The position numbers and the translations under genes were made by a program. The notes under the pieces were generated by a model. It saw only the letters and a program-made list of their open reading frames with translations, had not been told where the DNA came from and searched no databases. 64,000 nucleotides of DNA, taken from Zerene cesonia. Taxonomy: Eukaryota > Arthropoda > Insecta > Lepidoptera > Pieridae. Below are positions 1 to 13,665 of this stretch, piece after piece (the stretch's first letter is position 1; each line of letters starts with the position of its first letter). Where the stretch lies: positions 6,379,183 through 6,443,182 of the forward strand of contig NC_052115.1 in NCBI RefSeq assembly GCF_012273895.1, read 5' to 3'.

Positions 1-353
1 TCAATGAATAAAAAAAAAGTACTGCATTTACACTTGGATATTAATATATATTTTATGACTTAAAAATGTGTTACAACACATTTTTTAATTATTGATACCA
101 TAAATATTAAATTTACGTCGCATAACATTTTTTTTTTTGTTTTCGGCTGGTCTTGTCTTACTCTTGATTATTATTAATATAGAACCCGATAATGCAGCAC
201 AAAACACTAAACAGATACACATATCAGTGGTCACGACCCGACACATTCCGCGTATGTTGGCACCTAATCAACATCCTATCACATATCGCATGCATAAGTT
301 CATCGAAATGTACATAATATACAAAACATTCGTATCAAAAGAACGTCCACAAA

Positions 354-896
354 ATGTATTTGTTAGTGTCCATTATAATTGCCGCTTTACTAAAAAATGC
401 GGAGTGCAATGCGAAAGATGAGCAGCAGTGCGTGGATTACTACAAAACCGGTGATAATTTCGACTTAAATCTATTGGAGGGAGCCTGGTACGCTGTGTAC
501 TACTGGCCACCCGTACAACGACAGCGGAAGAGATGTGAATTGGTGAATTTCAAGAAAACAACAAAGGCCAATTTGGAGGGAAAGGTTAGCGTCGATATCC
601 CAGAGCAAAACCTTATTGAATCCAGCTACAGAAGCTCAGCGGGCAAGCCGACACACCTAGTCTATTACGGGCAGGATGAAGTGAAGAACCAAGTGCGATC
701 GAGCAATCGCGTTTCCAAGTATATTTTCATAGATGTGGATGATGGATACGTGTTGGGAATTAATTGTTCGAACGGTGGACGAGGGGTGCTGTTAGCGAGA
801 AATCTGCCTACTTCCTCTGAAGTTGAAGATATTGTAGAGGATATCGAAATAATGGCGGGTCGTAGAGGAAGTCCCGATTGCCACCTAGAAGCGTAA
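354..896 (+). CDS. secreted lipocalin-like protein, single exon
   Basis: Open frame of 180 codons from ATG to TAA without introns. The N-terminus (MYLLVSIIIAALLKNAECNA) looks like a signal peptide of about 18 residues, so the product is probably secreted. Near residue 42 the segment LLEGAWYAVYYWP matches the G-x-W block that opens the lipocalin beta-barrel, and the later stretch YVLGINCSNGGRG fits a late barrel strand followed by an arginine. Further cysteines (QQC, KRC, NC, DC) could form disulfides. Lipocalins bind small hydrophobic ligands such as pigments; no ligand can be inferred here. Possible AATAAA signals follow at about 984 and 1015. It lies on the same strand as, and upstream of, the visible Rab23 exons, so it probably sits within a Rab23 intron. 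The coding frame is secure; the family call is moderate because only the first motif is clear. Confidence 0.65.
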   Translation: MYLLVSIIIAALLKNAECNAKDEQQCVDYYKTGDNFDLNLLEGAWYAVYYWPPVQRQRKRCELVNFKKTTKANLEGKVSVDIPEQNLIESSYRSSAGKPTHLVYYGQDEVKNQVRSSNRVSKYIFIDVDDGYVLGINCSNGGRGVLLARNLPTSSEVEDIVEDIEIMAGRRGSPDCHLEA

Positions 897-2187
897 CAGT
901 GATATATTATAAGTACATTTTTACCGGTTCGTGGCGTTCCATTCTGCATATGTTATAAATATTAAGGGAGAATTATATTTTTAAATAAATATTTGTTTGT
1001 TCCGTGGTTTAGTTAATAAAACCCAAGTTGAAAAGATACTTGGACACATATCATGTTACTAGGGACCCGCCCCGGCTTCGCACGGGTGCAATAATACATG
1101 ATATATATATATACAAACCAACTACTATATATGTACTGATGATATATGATATTCTTTACCAAATATTATGTATATTTCTACACCAGTAAACTTACTATAC
1201 AGAGATAAATAAAGTGAAGATGATAAATTGCTATACATTTTATTTTATTTCAATAATTAAAATCAATTATGACACATATCTCGAGATAATTAAATCGGAG
1301 TACATGTGTACCCATACATGTAACAAATCAAAACAAGATTAAAATCATGTAATTGACTACGGTTTGCTTCGGCTTCGCCCTGGTTGACTCGAGATAAAAA
1401 AGTAGTTACTCTGCAAAGATACTCTAGTGAAATAAGAATTTTTAAAATCGATAGGGCAGTTCAAGCAGTCAATTCAGTCGTTACATACAAAAAATACTCA
1501 TAAAATTAGACATATCAGTTTAGAAATGATGAATAATATTTTAAAACGATAAGTTCGTTCATTCTGTTTTATGTGCCTACGCTAATTCCTTTGCGACTTT
1601 GTTTCATAATATTTACAACTAGCATTTTCCCGCGGCTTCGCACGCGTTAAATTCGAAGTATTTTGATAGATGTTATACATATAAACATTCCTTTTGAAAC
1701 ATACTATGCCTTAAAAAAACTCCATTAAAATCCGTTGAGTAGATTTAAAGATTTAAGCATACATATGGACAGAGAAAGTGACTTTGTTTTATACTGCGTA
1801 GTGATATCGTACAGGTTTTTTTTATCTGATGTTTATTTTCGTTAGAATAATTGAAGATATTTGTTAATAACTACCGACATATATCGCGCTTACATTTTCA
1901 CGTATACGTCTTCGGACATATTATAATTAAGACTTGTAATCTTTATTTAAAATACTTTGACGATTAGAGACACAATAAAATAATTTAGTTCTTTGTTTGT
2001 TTGTCAGGGAAAATCTTTCTTTTTTTTCTATTACGGAAAGAAAAGATAATATTAAAGTAATGAGTACTTAGGTATAACTTATGAATAGTTTTTAGATAAC
2101 GTATTACTAGTATGAGTAAATTAAACGTTTATATTATGACCATAAACATAGACATGCTAATTCTGAAGGAATACATTTTTATTTCAG
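897..2187. other. probable Rab23 intron or intergenic DNA with repeat fragments
   Basis: No coding sequence is recognisable. It holds the 3' region of the lipocalin gene and fragments of dispersed repeats: a short 'CGCCCCGGCTTCGCACGGG' piece at about 1069 and a longer tail at 1623-1806. The rest is AT-rich DNA. Confidence 0.6.
1623..1806 (+). repeat. lepidopteran dispersed repeat tail (family A)
   Basis: Starts with CCGCGGCTTCGCACGCGTTA and runs through 'aaatccgttgagtag...gacagagaaagtgactttg' to a 'tagtgat' end. Related copies lie at 13529-13665 and 38443-38640, sharing the 'cttcgcacgcgtta' head and 'acatataaac' middle. Such segments are usually 3' ends of non-LTR retrotransposons; the family name is not assigned. 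Confidence 0.65.
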
Positions 2188-3263
2188 GTGGAAAATGAAT
2201 GCGGAGAGATACCCACGATAATCGTACAAAACAAAATTGATCTAATGGATCAGTGTGTTGTTGGACCGTAAGTATTCTTGAAATATAATTATTTTGTATT
2301 TAACTGACATGAATATAATAAAATATTGTTATTGGAACGACTGTGATCCAGGCAGCTACTCTTGTGCACTAAACAAAGCTACTATAAATAACCTAATTAA
2401 TATTTTTATTAATCAATAAATACAGTTATTAATTTATTTGGCACACGTGTTGAAAGGCTGTCTAGACGAACATTATGTCAAAACTGTGTAATCCTGCCAA
2501 CATTACATACACACATCAAATTATCAAATGAATCTCCTTTTTTGAAGTCAGTTAAGAACGATATAATATAACAATACAGCGACGAAGCGGAGCTGGTGGC
2601 GCGCGCGCTCGGCTGCCGGCTGATGCGCGCGTCGGTGAAGGAGGACGTGAACGTCGGCGCCGTGTTCCGCGCGCTCGCGGCGCGCTGCCTCGCCGACATG
2701 CGCCGGGAGCACGCCGCCGACGTCACCGCGCACGCCGTCGCGCCTGTTATAGGTGAGCATCTTATATGGGGGCTGTTTGTGCGTTACAGCTGACTGCTGA
2801 CGTCACTGCACACGCTGTCATTATACGTGAGTATGAAGGTGTTTACGTCATTGCATATGCTATCGCTTCCGGTATAGGTGAGTTGCGGAAATAGTGTTCT
2901 ATCCATTGTTGGGATATTGACTGACGGCCTTTGTAAAAATAAGTAACCATTGATTACGATCAATAGACGTTACCGCGAACGATATCGCATCTTTAAATTT
3001 TTATAGATGACTTTGATTTACTGTAATAGGCAGCAGCAGTAGTATATAGCAATATCTAATTAAAGAACACGTGCCTATGTGCCACTTACGATACGAGAAT
3101 CGGTACCTTCCCTTGTAACTAGGTTTTTATTAATCAATTTTATTTTATTCCAGGAACTTTCACAAACCACAACAGCAACGGAACGATCTTACTGCGTCCA
3201 GTGAAACATCGACACGGCGGCAAAAAGAAAAATGTTTTTAAAAATGCTTGTCGGATACTGTGA
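2188..3263 (+). CDS. Rab23: Rab23 small GTPase, 3' part (last three exons)
   Basis: Three exons are visible: 2188-2267, 2580-2752 and 3154-3263 (TGA stop). All have GT-AG borders and compatible phases. The first encodes GEIPTIIVQNKIDLMDQ, containing the NKxD guanine-specificity motif. The second holds RASVKEDVNVGAVFRALA, matching the switch-distal SVKEDLNV block typical of Rab23. The last is a basic tail rich in K and R ending in CRIL, a CaaX-type prenylation motif whose final L suggests geranylgeranylation. In animals Rab23 regulates Hedgehog signalling, planar polarity and ciliary traffic. The P-loop and switch exons are missing; I see nothing like them between 1 and 2187, so they should lie upstream of the window. 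The middle exon is very GC-rich, unlike its neighbours. A likely poly(A) signal AATAAA is at 3723-3728. Confidence 0.88.
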
Positions 3264-6200
3264 TCTTATTGTTTTTAAAAAAGATAAATTGTTTACTTTA
3301 GAAAAAAACATGGGCATTTCAAAACTTGTTGCGTATCAGTTTTTTGAGTTACGGCCAATATATTTTAGACTTTATACTTAAGGAATAAGGTGCCTTTCGT
3401 GTATATAAAGTTATGTAAGTAGCCATGTATAGATATTTAATGTGCAATTTTTGTTGTTTTGTCGTTCTCTTACGCTTGATTGTTTTTAGTAACTTTTTTG
3501 CCTTTAAAAATACATTTTAAATTTTATCCCTTTATAAAAAGTGATTTATAATTTTAAAACGCTATAAATATTCCATGATGGATATTTATTTTCATAAATA
3601 TAATTTTTTTCTTATATCTTAGTACTCTTACAAATTTTAATACCATAACAGGTACGTATTACCTAAAAATACTCATAAGTCTCTCTTATTACTATGTAAA
3701 TATTGTAATCTTATATTGTAACAATAAATTATTTTTAAACATCGTTGGGTTTTAATTAATGATTAAATAGAGTTCACATTAATTCACAGTAGCACTGGAT
3801 CTAGGGAATTTATATATACCTAGCTGCACGCCCCGGCTCCGCCCGGGCAGTCATTTATGGTAATTAAAATAATATAAACAATTATCTTTTAAGTTGGATC
3901 AAACTGAACATGATGCTCAAATTTGATTAAAATCCGTAGATTATACACACATATTATATACACATATATATTTAGATTTAGTAGTAAAATATATATTCTG
4001 TACCAAAGGGTAAATCGACGTCCGTCTGCCCGTCCCCGTTTTGATCGCACTTGACCGATTTTTAATTATAAATTAACCGGGCGGCCATCATTAACTTTAG
4101 TGTTTAGTTACATAAAAAATTGAGTTATTACGTTGTCTTTATTTATAACAAACTTTCGCCCCGCGTCCGCCCAGTTAACCTTTTATTAAGTTTTCCATTT
4201 TTAAGAATGAAGTCTTCGCACGGAGAACAATTAGTATCCGACCGATCAAACGAAAAAGAGCTATAAATCCGTGTAGTCGTTCTTAGAGTAAGACATATAT
4301 AGATTAGGCAAGGAATAAAGTAAAAACACATCATATGATCAGACAGTTTATTATAGGCTTCCGCAAAGTAAAAATTTAACAAACATACGCTAAAATGTGA
4401 ATTATTTAGCATCTTGCCAGAAGTGCCAGCCAGTAGTGCACCAACAAAACCAGATCAATTTAGTAGTAACTGCCTTACATGTCCACTCCACAAATCTATA
4501 GCAAATTTAATTTAGATGGTAACTAAAAATAAATTTGGCGATATTATTATTAAGCATTAAAAAACTCGAAATTAGATATATCGTAAGAAAATCCTTAATT
4601 ACAACACGTCCAATTAACCTCTCAGTAAAGACACGGCGAAAAGTATTTGTAAAGTTATATTAAGACTGGTACCGTCAGAGTGTTGCCATTGAACAAATCC
4701 ACGCTACTAAATAATTTACAAATTACTAATAAAATTACTTTGCACATTTCCACTTGCCACTGTCCAAAATAACTTGGAATACTATTCGTCGTGTCCATAC
4801 ATATTTTTCCTGTTCCTTCCAAAGTCACAGTCATCCTAACCTACATCTTATGTCTCATTCATTAGTTCAAAAACGAACTAAATACATAGCACAATAAGAT
4901 TCATATACCCATCACATGGGACTAATATACAATAAGGCTACATAAGGCGAGACGCAAAAACAAAAAACAATCTGAATACTTGAACTCAACCAATTACGTC
5001 CTTTAACGACACAAAAATTTATACGACAAATGGACATAATAATCTCAACTGCAAAAAAATAAACTGGCTACACGTAAACAATTTCAAACTGCTAACCGTA
5101 GAAAAAAAAATAAAAAAACGAAATAACGTAGGTATCCATAACGTAAAAATAATTATATTTCTAAATAAATATGCACAAAATCACAATTGCCGAAGCATGC
5201 TGACACACGGCTGAGCGACATCAATGAGATCTTCGCAAAATTGTATACGATAATGTACTTTATGTGCGTGCGATACGCTTTACATTCGCGTATACTATTT
5301 CGCAATCAACAAAAGCGGAGCGGAGTTACTGAAATAAAAATAAAGCAATAATATGGAAACAGTAAAAATTCTGAAGTATTTTAAAACGATTCATTTATCA
5401 GACATTCAAGTACTTATATATAATTCATTAAAAATTATGTTACTTGGACAGGAAAATTCTACAAATCTTTTATATTAATTTTAATATTAATCCTGATGTT
5501 CGTAGATTATATGTATTTCTGGAATTATCTTATATAGTAAGGCCAACTAATTGAGATAAAGAATGTGAACAAACTAGCGAAATATTTTTGATTTCTGGAC
5601 GTGTACCACGGAACACACAACCACAGAAGTCATGGAGCCACGGACGACTTTCAAGAGAAATATTGCATACGAAATACTTGAGAAATTTTGAAATTCACGG
5701 CCGTTACCTGTTAACTGTTAAATTGTTTACATTTTTTATCTCGTCTCGTTGGCCCACATTTATCCTGAGCTCGGAGTTTTCCAGGATACAGAGAAACATT
5801 TTGACAGAAAATAAGATAAAAACGCCTGTCTGTCCTGTATGTGCTTGTTAAAAATTGATTAATATAAAAGATTCGTATGTATTCTCCGCTTTGCTTTTAT
5901 GAATATCGGCGTTCTCAGTGGAGCGCATGTATAAGGAATGGATGGTGGATGTGTCTATATGAACATAAAATTATAATTTCACTGGATATTTGAAGACGCA
6001 ATGAGATACTGAGAAAATATGCTCATGAATGAAATTCTAACAGTTTTAAATTTAACCAAATAAATGCAACTTGGTTCATCTATACATTGTGATTGGAATT
6101 GTAGTTTCAATAAAACTTATTCCATTACAATAACGTAGTCTGATTTGTTGATAAAATATTTGTTATCATTGGAAATTTCATATAAAATCATGTTTACAAG

Positions 6201-7129
6201 ATAGCTATGACCCAATATTTTGGCATTATTTGAGATATGTTTTACATAATACACAAAACTATGAAATTTGACACGGAATAGATGTTACATCAATAATCAG
6301 TAAATATTATGTGGTTAACCAATCATACGGAAAGAAAAATATTTAAAGAATCGAAAAAATTCTATCACAATGCGGGATTAGAACTTGCAAACTTAGCATT
6401 TTTCTTTTTTTCTTTTCTACCATTAATTTTTTCATTTATAAAGCATTTTAATTGTACTTAAAATAAAAATAATACGAAAGTCTACTATTTCGATATCAGA
6501 ATAATTTTTTTAAATACCTAACATTACAATTATATGATGCAGACTGATAGAAGTTTACATATAATTTTAAGAAAAAGAATCATAAATGGATTTCTTCCCA
6601 CAATAACCTTAAACATATATTTTTCTCTTTTAACATAATAGACAATACAAAAAGATCCAATATTTTAACAGCGAGAAATTTCCATTGGATCGGGTAAGTA
6701 TTATAAACTGACATCTTCTAATCCGAACAAAAAAGGAAGTGATTTTATCTTAACCAATCGTGCCAAAATCGCAGACATGCAATCACGACATCGATCGTGT
6801 GTATTCCCAGTTCTTCCTTTTTACCACGACATTAAAAATTACAAAAAAAAAATCTAGACAACGCGAAAAGCAAACTTTCCCTTTAAGAAAAGACAAAAGA
6901 AACGAAAGGACTTAAGACCGCCTTCTGTGCCTAAACCTCTTGTGCTGTATTACATATTATTTGTCAATATCGCTTTTGTGTACAACAAAGAATTTTTATG
7001 AAAAAAAAAAGGTCTTTGGGTTCGGAAAAAATCCACTTACATGAAAATATTCCTAGATATATATTAGTAGTAATAGACACATCCACCAAGACGGCAGAGC
7101 GCTCAGTCAATCCGCAGGCCGCGCAGAGC
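3264..7129. other. gene-free stretch between Rab23 and BAG2 (convergent 3' regions)
   Basis: The left end is the Rab23 3' UTR to about 3745. A repeat fragment with 'CGCCCCGGCTCCGCCCGGG' starts near 3828. The remainder is AT-rich with no recognisable exon; part may be a long BAG2 3' UTR on the minus strand, since reverse-strand AATAAA candidates occur near 4138, 4181 and 4349. The extent of that UTR cannot be set from sequence alone. Confidence 0.5.
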
Positions 7130-10100
7130 TCACGAGTACGTGGTGACGTTTAGTTTCGCGAAGTACTCCAGCAGCCCCTGGAGGCGTTTCTTCACCCGCT
7201 TCTGGTCGTCGAGGGTGCAGCCCAGTATCGCGCTCTCGAAGTTCTTGTCGGTCCCACTGCCGGGGTCGGGCTGGGACGTGCACGCGTTCATGTACGTTTG
7301 GCAGCGCGCGTGCGCAACCACCGCGTCCTCGTGTACCGACATTACCAGCTGGTCGATGTACATGTTCACCTGTAATTTTCATTAATCGTTGAATAGACAA
7401 TGAATATAAAAACACCTATGTTTCTTTTAAATTTTAGGGAAGCAAGTAAAATGTTATAACGGAATATGCATTATTATAGTGCGTCTGGACAATAGCGCGT
7501 GACAGAGGATATTATTTGTCCGTATAACAAATTTAACCAATTATCTAGCAGAAAACTGAAGTAATTTCATGTAAATTACAATACACGATTGGTGCCCTGT
7601 GTGTTTCTATAACTAAACCAACATCATTTATTACGATTAAGGAGTGATACCTCCTTGGTACCAATCAATGCAAACATTGTTTGATAACGTTCTAAACAAA
7701 TCAAACATCTGGTATCCACTTAATAGAATCGTCAATTTTCTGTTATCCTCATGAAGTTGCACGTGTTCTTAATGTGAATCATTCATTAATTTGCAATCCT
7801 AGGATTAATATCAAAATAATGAGTCAGACACCGAACAGAATATATATTATCCTCTACGGAACATTCCAGGATGGCAGGAGGACCGCTGAACAGATTTTAG
7901 AACGCCGACATCTGCGCAGAAAAATACGAGTTCAATAGTACATAAATATATGAATGCAGATTCTAATCCAACAACGGAGAAAAATATTTGACTAGCGGCA
8001 GCCCTATAGCCATATATATACACTCAGATATCACGTACATATGCGAATTCGAAAGAGTTTTTGAAATTGGTCAAAAATTTCCTGAAATTAGCGCGTTTAA
8101 TAAACAAACTCTTCATCTTTATACTACTAGTGTGGATATAACCTGCATAGTGATTTACTACGTCGCAAAATCTTTCAAAATTAGCAATCGTTACACCTGA
8201 CTCTCATATAGAAACGTGTTTAACGAAAAAACAATCAGAATTATGACCAAGATCCACGACCGAATCGACCGACTAAGGTTCTCGCCAATTTGGGAAATTA
8301 CCGCGTCGATAATTACTGCAACTCTAACAGCTGTTATGTAGACTTGATAATTGAACAATTATTCTAAATTATTAGAAGGGAATATAGTGGTTGAATTGCA
8401 GGTATAACGCAAACAATAACTATATACATTTAACGAGTCCCTCGATCGCCCCTTAAAATTTAGGTAATTAATATTCCTATAAAAAATTTATTTAAATTGT
8501 ATCTTTATATTCAATTAAGATTCAAATTCAGTAGCCTTAAACCAATTATTAATTCAACGTTATTCCTTTTTTGAAATCTAACATCTCTCATGCGACTTAT
8601 TTACGCATTTAGTTACGCAGTTTTAAATTTGAATTTTATCACATTATACATTACTTTTGTAAAAGAACGAATAGCGTTTGTGGTTTTAATCCGTGTTCAT
8701 TGTATTTTAATACAGCGAGACCCCATTCCATAGATCCAACCGCAATGAACCACCGACCTTGTCGAGGACTGTGTATAATATGTCATTTGAATTCCTACCT
8801 CGCCTGGCGTGTGCCGACGCGTGCAAATCGCTTTACATATTGTAAATTCTTTTGTGATACTTTTTTACGTATACGTCATAATATTTAAATTGATATTTAT
8901 GCTCTTTTGCAAATTAAATGCGATACGTTCCCAAAACGAATAGGTATTTAATTGCGTGAACTAGACGTTTTTTCGTAAGAATTTTCTATGCAATGTGGGC
9001 AGAGTGACAAAATAAAATTATAACCCTTAATACGACACGTTAAAACTCAGCGCATCATCAAAACATGTGGAAATTAATTTTAAAGATTTTAAGGAAGTTA
9101 TTTATAACATTTTTTGTGAATATTATTTTCCTGTTTTTTAAGTGAAGCGTTATCATATCATATCAAAGCAATTATTCCGCTCTTAGGAAATTAGGAAGTT
9201 TTCTATTTGTGTCAGTTACAAGCTTTATTTAATATATGTACATGGTTTTAATTAGAAACTCTACCGAAAAATAGCTTTTAATTTTTGTCGGTTTTGTATA
9301 GGCATTATTGAAGGATTGCATTATTATCACATTAGCTAGTGCTATAAATATGAAAATAGTATTATAACAAACAAGAAAATATTACGTGTAAGAATAATTT
9401 CGCGAATTTAATCATCAAATAAGGGTATTTTCCACAGATTTCTAACCAATATAAGATAAGCAAATGATTGCTAACTAATTAAAAATAATAAAATTTACTA
9501 TTATGTTATATACTTAAGTATGTTTTTATATCAAAACAAAAACAGTAAAAAAAGGTACCTACAAGGCCAACAAAATAAACGAGTCAGGCTGATGGCAATG
9601 TTTGATAAATTAAATCTCTTTTATCTGTTCTAAGAATAGGTTTAAAAAAAAAAATCGTCCTAATTTTTCCAGAAAACACGAGAAGCGTGTTCATTAAAAT
9701 CTCGCGATATTTCGGTCGTCGACACGTATGTATATCGAAGTATCAGGCATTGATAAGGCTCTCATGTCTCAATAGAATCGTCTGTCTATTGGCATGAAAA
9801 CAATTATCACTTGCATTTTTTTGTATAAACATATCACATATCACTAGGATGTGGTCATGATAACATTTAAGTCTAATAATAACAGTCAATAGTTTGTCGA
9901 GAACGAAAATTAAATGTTAGATTTTGAATATTTTATGCTTTTAAAAAAAATTTTTAACTATTAAATATTTAAACTCAATTTGAATAGAGAATCAATGAAA
10001 AAGATATATTAGATTCAATAATCTTCTGAACTCAATAAACATACATCTTATATATTAATTACAAGTAAGTTATCTTACTCTATCAGGTGGCAATATGAAA

Positions 10101-12763
10101 GAATCCGTACTAAAGTTATACAAAATTGTTAACTAGATACTGGCGGACACTGGCGGAGTGCCTCTATTGGCATATTCATAAACACAAAAGAAACCATATG
10201 AAGGCCCATGTCCTTATCCTTATGGACCTCATGGGAAGAGCTTGGTGCATTCCGTTTTTTCGTCGTCAATCACTGTAAATGTTCATGGGCGGTGGTGGTC
10301 GATTACTATAAGGCAAAACACGAACTCGTTGGCCCGATCTAAAATTAAAAAAAAAAAAATTCCTGGAATGAGGGAAGTCTCACCTGATGCAGAGCTTCCT
10401 CCTGCTGCTGATCGCGGTCAGTTCGAACGGCCACCTCGACGGTGAGAGCGCGCGCCAATATACGGTCTGCGTATCGAGTTATGTCGTCTTTGTCGCCTGC
10501 AAGTGGATGTTTGAATGCCATCTTGAGAAGTTTTCAAGAGGATATAAGATGTAGGATTTTTTTGGAAGCACGATTTATTTCAAACTAATATCATACAGAG
10601 GTAGCTTGTGGTAATAATCTATGTATTTATACGACAGGAGACGTTTTCTCGTCTTTTTTTTCCGCGTTCTTTGTACCGTAACGGATACTAATATTCTTGG
10701 TGTCCTATGAAAATGTAGTGTTCCGAAAATTATGTCGCGTCGCGATACGTATAATGGAACGCAGCTCAGACTAGACAGAGATTTCGGAAATAAATTAGTG
10801 AAGAACAATAATAATAAAAATATGTAATATTGAATATATGTAATTTTTCATGGGAATGGTACCATACGATTTGCCCGATTTTATATACACACACAATATA
10901 ATTAAAAAACAAAATTTAATAAAAACTTGTTTTCATGATCATTAGGTTGTTATGTTATTTAACACGATAAAAGTAGAAATAAACAAGGATACAAATCAAA
11001 TAAGTATCACCCGGTGTAGTTGATTTTTATTATCAATGAACTTATCATCATGATATATCAGAATTGGACGGTAAATAAACTGACCAATCATCTGATATAA
11101 CTTTTTTAATCATACAGAAATTTCTACATACTATAGTTAAGTTTCTTACTTGAGTTTTATATATAACATTTGTTGGAATCAATTTGGTGTCTAATTCTTT
11201 ATTAGTGGCGGGCTGCTTGTAACTCTTCAATTAAATCTTATCTTATACCTTTAAACGAGCAATTCTTGTATATATATATATATAATTGGAACCTCGGTAT
11301 CGGCTCCAACGATTTTCATGAAATTTAGTATATAGGAGGTTTCAGGGGCGATAAATCGATCTAGCTAGGAATTTTTTTTTAGAAAATGTCATATTCGTGT
11401 TTTATTCGTGTTTTTTTTTTCTGTCATCTATTGGTGAATAATAATACTATTTTGCTTCGTACATAGCTGGACAACTGAAATAACACATAGGCAGTTTTTA
11501 TACCGATATTCCTACCGGATATGGACTTATGCGGTTTCAACCGCGGGTCACAGCTAGTATAGTTTTTAAATGTAAATTGTTTCATTGTAAAAATAACATA
11601 TGTAAATTGCTCACATTCAGAGATATCAGTAAGAAGTTCAGAGTGCTTGATGCTATCAAGCGTAGACAGAAGGGAGTCCTTTTCCTCTTCAATCCTCACT
11701 GTGTCTCTCCGGAGCCTTTCCACTCTCAGCTCTACTTGGTCTAGTACAGCTATCAGCCTGTTTTGATTTATTATATAAAACTTAGTACATTATATCATAC
11801 TAAAAATATAGATAACATCAGAATAGAATTTAACAACTAAATTATAACAAATGATCCACACTTTTAACATAATTTTCAAATATGCACATCTTTACTATAC
11901 TATCAATATACAGCTAAAGACTTTGTTTGTTTGAATGCACTCATCTCAAGGACTGCTGATTTGATATGAAAAATTATTCTTGTGCTGAATAGTCCATTTT
12001 TTGAGTCACATATAACTTATATGAAGTGGGTGAATATGTCAGGGCACAATTAGTTATTAAGTCTAAAATAACTTTTTTCCATGTCTATACATAAGTTTAT
12101 TATTCTTATGTGAGTATGGGTAATGTCTTAATTTTTTTTTACAAATTCCACATATTTGAAATATGAAATGAATGTAAAAACAATAAACATAGCACTCTCA
12201 GGCCATTAATAGAAAATATATTTGTAAATTGTGATTCAATGTAAATCATTAAAAACAGCCTATGAAGCAGAACATATAAGAAATGTGTTATGTTTTGCTT
12301 AGAGATAAGATTGATTGTACCTTGCATTTATGTATTGCGTGACGCTTAATATTCAATCATTTCTGAAGCAATAATAGGAACAAAAATATTAATTACAGTT
12401 AGCATAAATATCAATCTGTGATATTTATTAAACATAGTACATAATAAGCAACTATAAAACAAAGACAAACTAATACTTTTCACAAATGTTGCCGTGTGGG
12501 CGCTAGTAAGTCATTATATTTTTATAACGACCGAAAAATTTGGATGACCAAATAAGGGAGAAGTGCGCTACCATATGGCGTCAACAATTAATATCGAGCA
12601 TCTAGAATTATTTATATGGAACGTCACTAGAGAAAGTGTATTAAAACAATGATCACCTGTCTTTCGGTGCCTGTGTTCCTAATGCCGAGGTTTCGTCAAT
12701 GAGGGGTAAACAGGAACTCTCCGCCGAATGTGTCCAGTCCGTAGAGTACAAATCAACTTCCAT
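7130..12763 (-). CDS. BAG2: BAG2-like Hsc70 co-chaperone, complete, four exons
   Basis: Exons in transcript order: 12657-12763, 11615-11757, 10384-10496 and 7130-7369, all GT-AG and in phase, giving 200 residues (human BAG2 has 211). The start is the only in-frame ATG of the first exon and has a good insect context (AACAATGG). Key blocks: RLIAVLDQVELRVERLR (coiled coil), ADRILARALTVEVAVRTD, and near the C-terminus ILGCTLDDQKRVKKRLQGLL, matching the BAG2 'brand new BAG' domain. In animals BAG2 binds the Hsc70 nucleotide-binding domain as an exchange factor and inhibits the CHIP ubiquitin ligase. The last exon is GC-rich while the second is AT-rich. The intron between the last two exons is about 3 kb and I see no gene in it. 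Confidence 0.9.
7370..10383. other. BAG2 third intron, 3 kb
   Basis: AT-rich intron without recognisable coding sequence. Short open frames (for example around 7988-8200 and 8700-8888) have AT-driven composition and no family resemblance. A dispersed-repeat fragment lies at 10230-10340. Confidence 0.6.
10230..10340 (-). repeat. dispersed repeat fragment (same family as 62075-62290)
   Basis: Contains 'gttcatgggcggtggtggtc' followed by 'gattactata', the reverse complement of 'gataccaccgcc'-type sequence in the element at 62075-62290 ('acgatcaccaccgcccatga'). It lies just inside BAG2 intron 3 next to the donor of exon 3. Confidence 0.6.
11255..11564 (-). repeat. LINE-type 3' tail, reverse orientation, with (TA)n
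   Basis: Begins with a TA run (11269-11284) and ends with 'accgcgggtcacagctagta', the reverse complement of the 'CTAGCTG...GCGG' head seen at 18914 and 63729. The internal 'gacaactgaaataacacata' matches the copy at 30553-30755. It sits in BAG2 intron 2, about 50 bases below the exon 2 donor. Confidence 0.65.
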
Positions 12764-13158
12764 TGTTAGCACTTTATTTGAATTTAAAAGAATGAGATAA
12801 ACAATTCTATAACTTTCGGGAATTTTGTTGTACAAGTCCGGAAGATAAATAATACGTTCTCGCTGCAACAGAAAACTTCTGTCATTAATGACAATGACAA
12901 ACGACAAAATATTACGACAGCTGACCGACCATGGCTATTAATCTGACAGGGGCAGTAAGAATAAATTTGATTGTTGCTCAGATAAAATAAAAACAGAAGT
13001 AGTACAACGAACATACAGGCGTCAAAGCAAACACAACTTCAATGGCAATTAGCAAATACAAATCGCCACTGAGAAATGCGCCCCTAGTCAGACGCAATGT
13101 GTAATTACGAAATGTACGGTAATTAAAAATTACAAAATTTTAAATTTTAGATTATGAA

Positions 13159-13312
13159 TTCATCATCAGCCCATATATATGTTCCCACTGCTGGGAAACA
13201 GGCCTCCAATGAGGGTTCAGGCCATAATCCACCACGCTGGCCAAGTGCGGGTTGATGTCACATGTCGTCGAATTTTTGATTCTCAGACATGCCGGTTTCC
13301 TCACGATGTTTA
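13159..13312 (-). repeat. tRNA-derived SINE body, 5'-truncated
   Basis: Reads on the minus strand as '...catcgtgaggaaaccggcat...gattatggcctgaaccctca...ccagcagtgg...' with a GAT-rich 3' tail. It is the same family as the copy with a tRNA head at 36432-36692, but here the tRNA-like head is missing. Confidence 0.75.
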
Positions 13313-13528
13313 AATGATTATGAATTATTTGGCTTGAATTAACACAAAAAAATTACACTTTTTCGCGAAAATCGTGACGAATTTAAGAAATTTATACGCC
13401 TGAATGAAAAAACAAGCAAAGCTTCCCGCGGCTCTATGTATACTTAGGTCTATAAAACTGCACAAAGTATTTTGATGGACTTTTTAAAAGATAGAATGAT
13501 TCAACAGGAAGGTTTGTGTTTGGCATTT

Positions 13529-13665
13529 GTCCGCGGCTTCGCACGCGTTAAATTCGGGACGGTGTAATAGAAGTTATTGTACATATAAACCTTCCTCCTA
13601 AATCTACTCATTAAAAAAACCGCATCAAAATCTGTTGCGCAGTTTTAAAGATTTAATTGAAAAAA
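13529..13665 (+). repeat. lepidopteran dispersed repeat tail (family A)
   Basis: 'ccgcggcttcgcacgcgtta' head and 'acatataaaccttcctccta' middle match the copies at 1623-1806 and 38443-38640. Confidence 0.65.

Noticed and set aside
12764..12907. N-terminal extension of BAG2 upstream of 12763
   Set aside because: The frame is open, but the only upstream start would be a TTG; the ATG at 12763 has good context and matches family length.
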